Below, piece after piece: positions 36,579-46,474 of a stretch of 56,913 bases of DNA. Position 1 is the stretch's first letter; every line of letters begins with the position of its first letter. Origin of the DNA: Pelatocladus maniniholoensis HA4357-MV3 (GTDB lineage: Bacteria; Cyanobacteriota; Cyanobacteriia; Cyanobacteriales; Nostocaceae); the NCBI GenBank assembly GCA_019359115.1, contig JAHHHW010000093.1, positions 1 to 56,913 of the forward strand, given 5' to 3'. The translations under genes and the position numbers were made by a program. The notes under the pieces were generated by a model that was not told the DNA's origin, searched no databases, and saw only the letters and a list, made by a program, of their open reading frames with translations.

Positions 36579-37688
36579 TTAACGAACACCTGTTTTCAAT
36601 TGACCAGTACCATTTGTTTGTGCGGTGTCTTGTGATAGTTCTACACCAAAGACACGTGCAAAGGCTTTTTCCACTTTGTAACCAGAGTCAATTGATTCTA
36701 GAGGATCTTTTCTCAGTCTGTGACGTAAAGATAGTACAATCACACGACGGATATCATCAACAGTCACTTCGTTACGCCCTTCAAAAGCTGTTAAAGCTTT
36801 GGCGGCGCGGTTGGTGACAATATCGCCTCGTAAACCATCGACATCAAGTTCAGAACAGACTTCTGAAATTTTCACCCGCAGGTCATAATCAAGATTAACT
36901 GAGGGCAAAAGTTCTTGAGCATTGATAATGCGTTGTTGTAGTTCCTGTTGCTGGGATTGGTACTTTTCGACAAAAACAGGTGGATTTTGGTCAAATTCGG
37001 CCCGTTGCTCCACAATTTGCACACGCAATGTTGGTTCTTTGACAGTGTGAATTTCGGCGTGCATTCCGAAGCGATCGAGTAACTGGGGACGTAGTTCACC
37101 TTCTTCTGGATTCCCAGAACCAACCAGAACAAAACGAGCTGGGTGGCGGATAGAAATACCTTCCCGTTCTACTGTGTTCCAACCACTAGCAGCAGAGTCT
37201 AGCAGTACATCTACCAGGTGATCGTCCAGCAAGTTTACCTCATCCACATAGAGAATACCCCGGTTGGCTTTTGCTAAAAGTCCTGGTTCAAAGGCTTTTA
37301 CACCTTCTGACAGGGCTTTTTCAATATCGATAGTGCCGCAAACACGATCTTCTGTAGCGCCCAGTGGCAAATCAACCATTTGGACTTTCTTATGATCAAC
37401 GGGAATATCATCGCCAGTTTCGAGTTTTTGGCGGATTTCATCGCTCATCAAATCAGGATCGCTGGGGTGACTGTTGAAGAGATCATTCGCAACTACGGGA
37501 ATTTCTGGCAGTAAGTCAGCCAGCGCCCGAATAGTTGTGGATTTGCCTGTACCGCGATCGCCCATAATCATCACACCACCAATTTTTGGGTCAATCACGT
37601 TCAATATCAGAGCCAGTTTCATTTCTTCCTGGCCTACAATTGCCGTAAACGGAAATACCACACGACGCGCAACAGCTGTTGGACTCAC
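36579..37688 (-). CDS. chlI: Magnesium chelatase ATPase subunit I
   Basis: The AAA+ motor subunit that forms rings with ChlD and drives Mg2+ insertion by ChlH. 369 residues, normal. Walker A is GDRGTGKST at 43-51, Walker [12 protein letters not shown], followed by the insertion loop [13 protein letters not shown] and the arginine-finger region [16 protein letters not shown] start. It shares its AAA+ core with ChlD, encoded 34 kb away. Confidence 0.97.
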   Translation of the reverse strand: MSPTAVARRVVFPFTAIVGQEEMKLALILNVIDPKIGGVMIMGDRGTGKSTTIRALADLLPEIPVVANDLFNSHPSDPDLMSDEIRQKLETGDDIPVDHKKVQMVDLPLGATEDRVCGTIDIEKALSEGVKAFEPGLLAKANRGILYVDEVNLLDDHLVDVLLDSAASGWNTVEREGISIRHPARFVLVGSGNPEEGELRPQLLDRFGMHAEIHTVKEPTLRVQIVEQRAEFDQNPPVFVEKYQSQQQELQQRIINAQELLPSVNLDYDLRVKISEVCSELDVDGLRGDIVTNRAAKALTAFEGRNEVTVDDIRRVIVLSLRHRLRKDPLESIDSGYKVEKAFARVFGVELSQDTAQTNGTGQLKTGVR

Positions 37689-37870
37689 TAAACTACCTTT
37701 ATCAATATTTTTATTTATTACCGTTTTTTATTGTGCCATAGATAGGGAGTGTAAGGGATGGCATTGGGTATTGGGCATTGGGCATTGACCACCAACAACC
37801 AACAACCAACAATCAACTACTTAGTTTGATGTTAGGATCTTTTAGTTACTGCTGTGAATCCTCGCGGTTG

Positions 37871-38335
37871 ATGAATAAATTACTGGATGAAGCGCTGTCT
37901 ATTGATATTGCTGCTCGCATCAAAAGCAAGGCTAATAAACCGTTTGATAATGCTTACAAAGCGGCCTTAGCGATTGAGGGATCTGTTTATGTGCAAGGAT
38001 TTTTAGCTACCAAGGGTAAGCCTTATCAACCAATGGAATATGCTTGGATTGAGTTGAGCGATCGCATTATTGATCCTACCTTACCCCATCTCCATAAAAA
38101 TGTAGAAGAAATTTGGTATTTTCCAGCACAATTATTAACCGTAAAAAAACTGAAAGCAATTATCGAAGAATCTCAAGAAGATTACCCAGAAGACGATCCA
38201 TTACCAGTGTATGGCGACGCACCATATGACTATTACGGCGACGTGATGTTGGGTGGTAAAGAATACTTACAAGCCTTTCAAGCCGCAGAAGCGAAATGTA
38301 GAGAACTAAATAAGTCAATTGTTGAGAATAACTAA
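37871..38335 (+). CDS. Hypothetical protein, unknown
   Basis: 154 residues from ATG 37871 (MNKLLDEALSIDIAARIKSK); the frame is open to 37778, but that part translates repeat-like sequence. Soluble, mixed alpha/beta, with an acidic Pro-rich stretch (EDYPEDDPLPVYGDAPYDYYG). AALAIEGSVYVQGFLATKG followed by MEYAWIEL suggests a small enzyme-like or phage-like fold, but I cannot name a family. Confidence 0.6.
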   Translation: MNKLLDEALSIDIAARIKSKANKPFDNAYKAALAIEGSVYVQGFLATKGKPYQPMEYAWIELSDRIIDPTLPHLHKNVEEIWYFPAQLLTVKKLKAIIEESQEDYPEDDPLPVYGDAPYDYYGDVMLGGKEYLQAFQAAEAKCRELNKSIVENN

Positions 38336-38351
38336 ACTTATAACTGATAAC

Positions 38352-38750
38352 TTAATTTGACTTACCATCACTACCAAAATACTCCCGGTAGCTGCAAATT
38401 TTGTCGCCACGTATATCAAAGGAAACAGCTACCCGATTTTTGTATGGTTCTCCCAATAACATCCCCTGATCTCGAAATTCAAATACAACTGTTGTTTCAT
38501 TGCTAGTAACGCGGTCTAATGAAGTTAGTTTCAGTCCCGGATTGAAAGCTTGTGTAACGTATTGAAAAAACTCTTGCGCTCTTTGTTTACCAATATTCAA
38601 CCCGTGAAATTTTCCCATCGGAAACCAAAAAGTAAAGTCTTCCGTGAGCATATCTAAAAACTGGTTCCAATCACCAGTTTCTAAACCATGTTGAAAGTAT
38701 GCAAATGCTTGATGACCAACTTTTAAAGTATTTTCTGAATCTTGTGTCAT
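38352..38750 (-). CDS. NTF2-like / SnoaL-like fold protein
   Basis: 132 residues of the NTF2-like superfamily (cone-shaped alpha+beta barrel): FAYFQHGLETGDWNQFLDML then EDFTFWFPMGKFHG, and the closing strands VVFEFRDQGM and NRVAVSFDIRGDKICSYREYF. Start at ATG 38750 (MTQDSEN), with GGAG 9 nt upstream. Substrate unknown; many such proteins are small isomerases, hydrolases or binding proteins. Confidence 0.78.
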   Translation of the reverse strand: MTQDSENTLKVGHQAFAYFQHGLETGDWNQFLDMLTEDFTFWFPMGKFHGLNIGKQRAQEFFQYVTQAFNPGLKLTSLDRVTSNETTVVFEFRDQGMLLGEPYKNRVAVSFDIRGDKICSYREYFGSDGKSN

Positions 38751-39072
38751 ACTTAGCTTCTCCATAAAAACCGTGGAAAAGTGCCTGTAAAACAAGCATA
38801 TCTTGCGATACGCCATACGGCACACTACGTGAACGCTTCGTATATAAAAGCTCTAGAATTCAGAAATTGCAAAACTTTTCGGAGAGTGACACAAGAGGGC
38901 TAATAGAGTTCGGTAAACCTCATTACCAATAGCTCATCAAGAGTAGCCAAAGTTAATCTATCTACAGAAAAAGGCTGTACACTTATTGGTACGGCAACCT
39001 GCAATACTCAGTTTAAATTGGCGATCGCTAAAATTGAAGCGAAGCAAGAAAGCGAATGGAGGAGCCACCAGG

Positions 39073-39447
39073 ATGCACACAACATACAATTCTGATAAGC
39101 GTAAATTGCTATCATCTCTGTGTCATGGGGCAATTTTTTTTAGTACAGCATTATTTTCGATTGGGGTTCCCATTGTAATTAACTTAATATCCGATGACCC
39201 AGTTGTGAAAAGCAACGCCAAAGAATCAATTAATTTTCACTTCAATGTTTGGTTCTGGGCAACAGTAATTGGAGTACCTATTGGGATTCTATCTTTTTTG
39301 ACCTTTGGGATTGGCGGAATTTTGTTTTTCCCCGTTGTTGCTTTTGGTTTTCTACTGCACTGGGGACTGACTATTTGGGCTTTGTTAAAGTGTTTCAGCA
39401 ATCCTGATGAACCTGTGCGTTATCCATTTATTTTCCGACTGTTCTAG
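39073..39447 (+). CDS. DUF4870-family membrane protein
   Basis: 124 residues from ATG 39073, where GGAGGAG precedes by about 8 nt. The start chosen removes a 29-residue basic extension. DUF4870 proteins have a conserved RKLLSSLCHGAIFFS opening, then an AKESINFHFNVWFW helix and two further spans. Integral membrane, function unknown. Confidence 0.78.
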   Translation: MHTTYNSDKRKLLSSLCHGAIFFSTALFSIGVPIVINLISDDPVVKSNAKESINFHFNVWFWATVIGVPIGILSFLTFGIGGILFFPVVAFGFLLHWGLTIWALLKCFSNPDEPVRYPFIFRLF

Positions 39448-39576
39448 TACTGATCAATTTTTAGAACATTGGTTGCGTCAAAAGCCATATATTAAAAGCG
39501 ATCGCTTGCTTGGATAGGATTTATCTGTTGAGTTGGGCGATCGCTTTATGTTTACCTTGATATTCTTCACTTGGCG

Positions 39577-40749
39577 CTAGCAAATACCTGCTTGAGTGAG
39601 ATGCATATAAATCAAGTTTTTGAATAATTGTATCACTTCGATAAATATTATATTTTCTTTCGTACATATCCCAACAGACTCTTGTGTTCTAACTTCAGAA
39701 TCTGTGGTATAATTATTAACAGAGTGATATTCATTTTGGCTAATAATTTTCCCATATTTGAATAAAGGTTCCATTACCAAAGCAAGATGTTTACTAAAAA
39801 GTTGTAGCTGCTTGAGATCGTCATTCGTGAATTTGCGGGAACCAAAAATACCAACATGAAGGACACCGTTTACTTGGTTTTTAAGTACCAGTGGAACACC
39901 AAGTATTGAGCGGATTCCCTTGTGACGCAGAATTGGACTCACTACTTCTATTTTTGACAAGTCGTCCACAATCATAGATTCGCCCCTCGCAGCGATTTTA
40001 CCTGCAAAACCAAAACCGAGGGGAATTCGGATACCTTCTAAAATTTCCTCCTCTAGACCAATGGTGGCATAAACAGCTAATTGCTGACTATTTTCTGTTG
40101 GTAATAGAACTGTAATCGTGTCTAAACTCATGAATGTGCGTATGTTCTCAAGCAAGGCCCGCAGAAGGTTTTCAAGAACCAAATCAGTAGGTACAGTCTC
40201 GTTGATGCTGAGGTGCTGAAAATTCATCCCAGGAGTCTTATTAATCGTGCTAAGTTCTGCATTGGGTTGAATGAAAAGATCATTGCGATCTTTGTAAATG
40301 TATTTTTGATTTGGTTCCCTACTATTGTGACTTTTGACGATCACATCAAATAAACGCAACCCATGATTACCAATAATCCTCAGTTTTCTGACTTGAGTCT
40401 GGTTGTTGTCAGTCTGAACTATAGCGCGGAACAAACAGCTAGTATTTTCTCCAACGTAGTCAGCAAACTTCTGGAGTTCCTCTTGACTCATTTCAAGTAC
40501 AATGCAATTTGATGCGTTCTTAGAGATTTTCTCCGGATTGCGAGCCTCCAAAATTGTTGTTAGGTGAGCGTGCAGACACTTAGACTCATCATGGTTGAGG
40601 GTAATACAGTTAAGTCTATGAATCAAGCGGCTTGCTTCAGAAAGTTCAGAAACCGGAGTTGATGATTTGACATAGTGATCTTGGCGCGGATTCCCTTTTT
40701 GAAACCAGATTAGCAAACGGGTTAAGCCCAGAAGAAATTCATGAATCAT
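39577..40749 (-). CDS. GAF-domain sensor-like protein
   Basis: 390 residues. A GAF domain covers about 200-335 (LRALLENIRTFMSLDTITVL, GFGFAGKIAARGESMIVDDL and GIRSILGVPLV). No chromophore Cys is evident at the usual bilin site. The first 190 residues are unfamiliar, with an amphipathic start and a beta-rich segment resembling a small ligand-binding domain. No output domain (kinase, cyclase, HTH) is present. It lies downstream of the GMC oxidoreductase gene on the same strand, separated by about 300 bp. Confidence 0.75.
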   Translation of the reverse strand: MIHEFLLGLTRLLIWFQKGNPRQDHYVKSSTPVSELSEASRLIHRLNCITLNHDESKCLHAHLTTILEARNPEKISKNASNCIVLEMSQEELQKFADYVGENTSCLFRAIVQTDNNQTQVRKLRIIGNHGLRLFDVIVKSHNSREPNQKYIYKDRNDLFIQPNAELSTINKTPGMNFQHLSINETVPTDLVLENLLRALLENIRTFMSLDTITVLLPTENSQQLAVYATIGLEEEILEGIRIPLGFGFAGKIAARGESMIVDDLSKIEVVSPILRHKGIRSILGVPLVLKNQVNGVLHVGIFGSRKFTNDDLKQLQLFSKHLALVMEPLFKYGKIISQNEYHSVNNYTTDSEVRTQESVGICTKENIIFIEVIQLFKNLIYMHLTQAGIC

Positions 40750-41050
40750 AATTTCAAATCCATTTGAATCTGTTTCAAATTTCTATATTCTTCTAGAGAA
40801 TATAAAGGAATTACGATAATAGTATTTACTATAGCAATCCGAAATCATTAAGTGAGATACTCAGAAATAATTGGGCGAATAAAATTTATTACCCAATAAA
40901 TAAAGCCCACTTACGTGGACTTTATTAAAATAACCAATTGAAGCAGATTTTGTCTATTTAGCTGCTATTACTAATTGCCATCAAAGAATAAAAGTTTACT
41001 TTTCGATAAGATTTTATTCCTAAGTAATCTTTCGCGAATTAACTCGATGG
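40750..41050. other. Intergenic with a hairpin after the oxidoreductase gene
   Basis: AATAAAGCCCAC at 40899-40910 pairs with GTGGACTTTATT at 40915-40926 (one mismatch). The stem is flanked by AT-rich tracts, so it can serve as a terminator for the GMC gene. Otherwise AT-rich; the GAF gene promoter is likely at 40750-40850. Confidence 0.55.
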
Positions 41051-42757
41051 CTATAGGATTTTTGCATTCATGTTATTTTCAAGTTTGGCTGTGAAATTCT
41101 CTGACTTAACAGCAAAGCGAGTCTTGACATGATCTGCCAATCGGATTGCCAAAGCGATAATAGTCAACGTGGGATTGGCGTAGCCTCCTGTTGGGAAAAT
41201 AGAACTACCTGCGATAAATAAATTCGAGATACCGTGAACCTGACAATTTGCATCTACAACACCCTGTTTGGGATCAACATGCATCCGCGTTGTTCCCATA
41301 TTATGGTGCGTACTAAAAGCCAGAACTACCGGAAGTTCTCCATCACGTTCAATCTGCAATTCACCCAAGCCTGCACAAGCAATCTCTTCTGCTAGAATTG
41401 CTTGCGATCGCTTGATGCTGCAAATGTCTATTTCACTCCATCGAAAAGTTAACTGTGCTTGAGGACAACCAAGCCTGTCAACTTTATTACTAAGTGTTAC
41501 CCGATTATCAGGATTTGGGACTTGTTCAGTTTGGCTCAAGACTTCAAACTTTACATATCTGTTTTCGTTACCTTCATGATCTGACCATCCGCCATAACTC
41601 AAATCAGGGAACAAATATTCCCGTTTAATATGATATTTATACCAATCACTCACAAGGTGATCAATATGGGTGATCACATTACCTAAATGTTGAACAGCAT
41701 TTTTGGGAATCTGTCCACGTCGAATTGAAGACAACAAAGTTTTTGCAGAAGCTTTGGCTGGCGATTTATATTTCTCGTCTCTGGGAAACAGGATAAAACT
41801 CATATTAAGTAATTGCTCACGCTGCATCACTTGTTCACTCAAGTGAAGTTTTCCCATGACTGGTACATTATTAACTCGGCGTAAATCATATAAAGCTGTG
41901 GAATTGAAGATTTTTCGACTAGAAGGATAAAGCATACCAGAGCGAAGAATCGGATGATCCATAAAAAATCTGCCGACAACATCGTTTTGATTGGCTAATC
42001 CAGTCTTTTGAATTTTGTTGGATAGCAGTAACAAACGTGCATTTTCGATACCACCTGTAGCTAAGATAAATATTTTGGCAACTATCCAAAATTGATTACC
42101 GTCGAGACAAGCTAGGCGTATACGAGTTACATTCTTAGCTGTTTCGTCAGTCTCAATTTCTACAACGTTTGAATTTAAATAAGTAGTAATATTAGGAGAC
42201 TCGTTAATTTGTTTGCGATATTCATTGGTGAAAATATCGCGAGGTCCAAATTGAAACATGCTGGTAGTTACGCGATCGCCAATGAAGGGTAACTGAGGAG
42301 ATTGAGCATTTTCCCAACTCAGAGCATCATAAGTAAAAGGACCGAGTTTGCAGACTTCATGAGCGCGTTCGTAGTAAGGATTCAGGTGATATTTATTAAA
42401 AGGCCAGCCACTATATGGCACACAATCACGTTTTTCAAAGTCTATCTCGTCCAAGGTCATATGCCTCAGACCAAGTTGATTTTGATTAATTTCAACATTC
42501 CAGACATTAGCATGTCCACCAAACTGACGATGACGCATATCTTGTAAGTTTGGAAAAGGATCACCAACAGTTTCACCCTCACTTAGAGATTGCGTCTGTT
42601 GATTAAATTCTAGATCGCCACTTTCTACTAAACATACTCGAAAGTCTTGCCCAATCAATTCCCGTGCTAGTGTAATCCCCGCAGGTCCAGCGCCAACAAT
42701 ACAAACTTCTGTTTGAATAACTTCATTTTCTGATAACTTCCGGCTATCAATAAACAT
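41051..42757 (-). CDS. GMC-family FAD-dependent oxidoreductase
   Basis: 568 residues from ATG 42757 (MFIDSRKLSEN), set by AGAGGAGA just upstream; a longer frame to 42811 lacks such a site. FAD-binding GAGPAG is at 22-27 with Glu46 in VESGD. C-terminal motifs are HHNMGTTRM (catalytic His region) and FIAGSSIFPTGGYANPTLT. Related to choline- or cellobiose-dehydrogenase-like oxidoreductases and pyranose oxidases; the substrate is probably an alcohol or sugar, not identified. No signal peptide. Confidence 0.88.
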   Translation of the reverse strand: MFIDSRKLSENEVIQTEVCIVGAGPAGITLARELIGQDFRVCLVESGDLEFNQQTQSLSEGETVGDPFPNLQDMRHRQFGGHANVWNVEINQNQLGLRHMTLDEIDFEKRDCVPYSGWPFNKYHLNPYYERAHEVCKLGPFTYDALSWENAQSPQLPFIGDRVTTSMFQFGPRDIFTNEYRKQINESPNITTYLNSNVVEIETDETAKNVTRIRLACLDGNQFWIVAKIFILATGGIENARLLLLSNKIQKTGLANQNDVVGRFFMDHPILRSGMLYPSSRKIFNSTALYDLRRVNNVPVMGKLHLSEQVMQREQLLNMSFILFPRDEKYKSPAKASAKTLLSSIRRGQIPKNAVQHLGNVITHIDHLVSDWYKYHIKREYLFPDLSYGGWSDHEGNENRYVKFEVLSQTEQVPNPDNRVTLSNKVDRLGCPQAQLTFRWSEIDICSIKRSQAILAEEIACAGLGELQIERDGELPVVLAFSTHHNMGTTRMHVDPKQGVVDANCQVHGISNLFIAGSSIFPTGGYANPTLTIIALAIRLADHVKTRFAVKSENFTAKLENNMNAKIL

Positions 42758-42876
42758 CAATTTAATCTCCTCTTGTATTTTCTGGATACCTATAGCAATA
42801 TCCCCATACATGGCAATATTTTTTGGTAGCTCACTAGCGTTTTCTAATCAAGAATATTTATGACGCTCAGTCATAA

Positions 42877-43003
42877 GTAGGTCGGCACAAATAAAGCTAA
42901 CTCGTGAGAGTTGTTATTCGTCATTTGTCATTTTTCATTGGTATAAGGTTTTCAACGGTTTTATCTTTCTTGACATAGTGATTTTTATTTCCGCCTACTT
43001 ACT
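42877..43003. mobile_element. Miniature inverted-repeat element, copy B
   Basis: 127 bp beginning AGTAGGTCGGCACAAATA and ending with the imperfect inverse ATTTCCGCCTACTTACT. Homologous along its length with copy A at 23268-23393 (same ends; shared GTCATTTGTCATTT and CATTGGTA cores). TA dinucleotides at both edges (42874-42875 and 43004-43005) would fit a TA target duplication. Confidence 0.68.
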
Positions 43004-43535
43004 TAGTTCTTAAGATTAATCAGATTTAAAAATCTTTGCCAAAATAGACATTTTATCCTGACATACAAAAATCTCGTAAATTTTAAAGACATACGAATGT
43101 AACAGTATTTTTCACCATGAGATACTGCCACACTCTTATGGTGTGATAAATTAACTATTTCCCAATTACATAAAATATTTTTCGTAACAAGTTAGATATT
43201 TATGAATTTAGCTCATTTGTATGAAGACTAATTGATATTAAGCTTATAAGTTAATTTTCTGATGCTGTATTTAGAAATCAAAAAAATAGCCTCATCTTTG
43301 TAAAGATATGACAAAGTTTCATCTCTCTAGAGTATGAGCTTGTCTCCAGTACGGTTCAGTTAAGTGAAAAGTCAGGGATAAGTAGTCGCACAAAATTAAA
43401 TTCATTCGTGGAGATCAGGGAACTCTTAACAGGTTAAAGAATGTGTAATTAATTCTGTTTAAGTACTTATCAAGAAGACAAGATCTCCGACTTCGCATGA
43501 ATTGTCGGGGATCTGGGCTTTGCGATTCTTCCCCT

Positions 43536-43700
43536 CCCCGCGTGCCTACGGTGTACACAGAAGTCTTATAAAGTTGCCTAGTAGCGTTTTGATCCCCCCT
43601 AACCCCCCTTAAAAAAGGGGGAACTAGAATCAAAGTCCCCCTTAAAAAGGGGGATTTAGGGGGATCAGAGGATTTATGTGTACACCGTAGCCCCGCGTGC
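43536..43700. mobile_element. 145-bp MITE with perfect ends and 10-bp target duplication
   Basis: The element is 43546-43690. Its ends CTACGGTGTACACA (43546-43559) and TGTGTACACCGTAG (43677-43690) are perfect 14-bp inverted repeats. It is flanked by identical 10-bp direct repeats CCCCGCGTGC at 43536-43545 and 43691-43700, the footprint of transposition. Inside is a second inverted repeat of GATCCCCC/GGGGGATC runs (43591-43667). It encodes nothing. Confidence 0.85.
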
Positions 43701-43860
43701 GGGGAGGAGATTAAGGGGTGGGGTGCGTATTGGACACAACCGAGAACTGCAATAGGATTGCTATATAAACTTTGTATATTCTACTTTTAAAGTAGAAATT
43801 AAACTCGATACTGATGTCTCAACCCACTCAAAAGAATTTAAGTCGAATCGCAGTGATTTT

Positions 43861-46002
43861 TCAAAATTTCGCTGCCATTTCCATCAGTATATTTTGGGTA
43901 TGGCGTTCTGGTTCATCCTTGCCAGGATGGCGCTGAGTATAGGAACCATCTGATTTTAATTCCCAAGCTTGGCGATTGTCTGCCAGCATAATTTCGAGAA
44001 TATTTTGCAAATTTTGTAAAATATTTGGATCTTCCACTGGGGTCACGGCTTCCACACGTCGATCTAGATTACGAGGCATCCAATCAGCACTACCGATGTA
44101 TATTTCATCGCGTCCATTGTTGTGGAAATGAAAAATCCGTGAGTGTTCTAAAAAGCGACCGATAATACTAATTACCCGGATATTTTCGCTCACATCGAGA
44201 ATTCCGGGACGCAAGCAGCATATACCCCGAATAATCAAGTCTATTTCTACACCAGCTTGCGATGCTTCGTACAAGGTAGCAATGATTTTTGGGTCTACCA
44301 ATGAGTTCATTTTGGCGATGATTCGACCCTTTTGACCGTTTTGGCTGTGTTCGATTTCTCGACGAATTAGGGCAATCATGCGATCGCGCATAGTTACGGG
44401 CGATACTAGCAGCTTACGGTAGTAATTCTGACAAGAATAGCCAGTTAGGTAATTGAATAAATCTGTTAAATCTGCACCTAATTCTTCTCGGCAACTCAGC
44501 ACTCCTAAATCAGTGTACAACTTGGCTGTCTTGGGATTGTAGTTACCAGTACCGATGTGGACGTAGCGACAAATCTTTTCGGCTTCCTGACGTACCACCA
44601 ATACAATTTTTGTGTGCGTCTTCAATCCTACCAATCCATAAACGACATGTACACCTGATTTTTCTAATTTCTGCGCCCAAGTAATATTATTTTCTTCATC
44701 AAAACGGGCTTTTAATTCTACCAAGGCAGCAACTTGTTTACCACTTTCTGCCGCAGTAATTAGAGAACTAACAATTTCAGAATCCCCAGAAGTCCGATAC
44801 AGTGTCATCTTGATCGCCAAAACTTGAGGATCGCGGGCTGCTTGGGCAATAAATTGTTCTACTGAAGCGCTAAAGGATTCATAGGGATGATGTACTAGCA
44901 AATCATTTTGCTGAATTACAGAGAAAATATTCTCTGCTTCGTCTAATTGAGCAACATTACTTGGTTGATGAAAATGACGCAGACGTGCGGGAATTACAGG
45001 TGTCCAAGGTTGATCTTTGAGTTCCGGCAATGGTAAAGCCATGAAGGACATTAAATCCTTTAAATTGATTAAACCATCTATTTCATAGACATCACTTTCA
45101 GATATTTGCATTTCTTGGACTAGCATCTTTCGCACAGATTTTGGCATTGATGGTTCAATTTCCAATCGCACCACAGAACCACGAAAGTGTCGCCCACGTA
45201 ATTCTTGTTGAATTGCTAGTAGTAAGTCATCTGCTTCTTCTTCAACTACTGATAGATCAGCTTTGCGAGTCAGTCGAAACAGATGATATTCTTTAATAAT
45301 CATGCCTGGAAACAAGGCATCTAAATTGTGAGCAACTACCTGTTCAATGGGTACACCAGTCCAATGATTTAATTTGCCATTTTGTGGTTCTAATTCTTTG
45401 GGTAAGGCAATAAATCGAGGCAAAATATTCGGAACTTTGACTCTAGCAAACTTTTCTTCTCCTGTGACTGGATCTTTGACAACTACCGCCCAGTTGAGGC
45501 TGAGATTTGCCATTAAGGGGAAGGGATGACTAGGATCTACTGCTAGAGGTGTGAGAACTGGGAAAATTCGTTGTTTAAATAAATCTTCTAAGTAGGAACG
45601 TTGTTCTCCACTGATGTTTGTGTAATTGAGAAGATGGATACCGTGAGATGCCATTTCTTTTCGCAGTACCTTCTCAAACAGGTTATGTTGTTCTATGACC
45701 ATCGGACGCAAAAGTTGAGCGATCGCTTCTAATTGTTCCTGTGGTGTACGTCCATCTGGAGTTCGTTTGCTTAAGAGTGCTTGCACTTGATCTTTAATTA
45801 TTGCCACACGAACCATGAAAAATTCATCTAAATTAGAGCTGAAGATAGCAGCAAATTTAAGTCTTTCGAGTAACGGTGTACGGGTATCTGACGCCTCATG
45901 CAAAACTCGACGATTGAATTCTAACCAACTTAATTCGCGATTCAAGTAATATTGTGAGTCGCTGAGATTGATTGTTTTGGCTATTTCTTTGGATTTGGTC
46001 AT
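43861..46002 (-). CDS. ppk1: Polyphosphate kinase 1
   Basis: Synthesises polyphosphate from ATP. 713 residues, normal. The N-terminal domain has YYLNRELSWLEFN then FSSNLDEFFMVRVA; the phosphorylated His is His463 in GLKTHTKIVLV; EIYIGSADWMPRNLDRRVE closes the catalytic site. The enzyme is membrane-associated. Neighbours give no operon. The upstream 450 bp is AT-rich; no PhoB box was recognisable by eye. Confidence 0.97.
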   Translation of the reverse strand: MTKSKEIAKTINLSDSQYYLNRELSWLEFNRRVLHEASDTRTPLLERLKFAAIFSSNLDEFFMVRVAIIKDQVQALLSKRTPDGRTPQEQLEAIAQLLRPMVIEQHNLFEKVLRKEMASHGIHLLNYTNISGEQRSYLEDLFKQRIFPVLTPLAVDPSHPFPLMANLSLNWAVVVKDPVTGEEKFARVKVPNILPRFIALPKELEPQNGKLNHWTGVPIEQVVAHNLDALFPGMIIKEYHLFRLTRKADLSVVEEEADDLLLAIQQELRGRHFRGSVVRLEIEPSMPKSVRKMLVQEMQISESDVYEIDGLINLKDLMSFMALPLPELKDQPWTPVIPARLRHFHQPSNVAQLDEAENIFSVIQQNDLLVHHPYESFSASVEQFIAQAARDPQVLAIKMTLYRTSGDSEIVSSLITAAESGKQVAALVELKARFDEENNITWAQKLEKSGVHVVYGLVGLKTHTKIVLVVRQEAEKICRYVHIGTGNYNPKTAKLYTDLGVLSCREELGADLTDLFNYLTGYSCQNYYRKLLVSPVTMRDRMIALIRREIEHSQNGQKGRIIAKMNSLVDPKIIATLYEASQAGVEIDLIIRGICCLRPGILDVSENIRVISIIGRFLEHSRIFHFHNNGRDEIYIGSADWMPRNLDRRVEAVTPVEDPNILQNLQNILEIMLADNRQAWELKSDGSYTQRHPGKDEPERHTQNILMEMAAKF

Positions 46003-46474
46003 TCTATTTTGGATTTTAGATTTTAGATTTTGGACTTCGGATAGACTCGAATGCGTGGAATCTGCTTGCTCTGTACAATCAAATAATTATTAGTCGTGTT
46101 AGTGTTTATTTTTTACGAATACTCAACATTTTTGGACTAAAACTAGAAATTTTAATACACTAATATCCATTAATAGTTAATTTAATTTGTTATCTCAGGT
46201 ATTGCACTATCTTTTATTTAATTTTTTGGCGTAACTATATCAGTCTCTTAATTTTAGATTAATGAAAATTAAATATAAGGTTAACTAAATTTTAAATATA
46301 AATTAAGTATCAATTAATTAAACTTGCGATCGCCTTGTCTGATTAATACTTATCATTAAGAATGATGCAAGGACAAGGAAAAGGGGACAAGGGTGATAAG
46401 GAGGACAATAGAGAATAATCTGTGTCCATCAGTATTCGTTTGAACAAAAATCCATCTAGTTGAGCAAAATACTT
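46003..46474. other. Intergenic between divergent ppk1 and dehydrogenase genes
   Basis: About 470 bp, very AT-rich with runs of TTAATT, and a GGACAAGG repeat at 46371-46407. No gene or hairpin stands out. Confidence 0.5.

Larger units (their letters stand above)
42758..43860. other. Gene-free kilobase with two miniature elements
   Basis: 1.1 kb without a credible gene between the oxidoreductase gene and ppk. It contains MITE copy B (42877-43003), AT-rich sequence at 43010-43330, a GATCTCCGACTTCG / GTCGGGGATC inverted repeat at about 43483-43512, and the 145-bp element at 43546-43690. A short minus-strand frame at 43415-43633 is built from these repeats and is not a gene. Confidence 0.7.

Noticed and set aside
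43415-43633. 72-residue minus-strand frame
   Set aside because: Built from the 145-bp mobile element and a GATCTCC palindrome.
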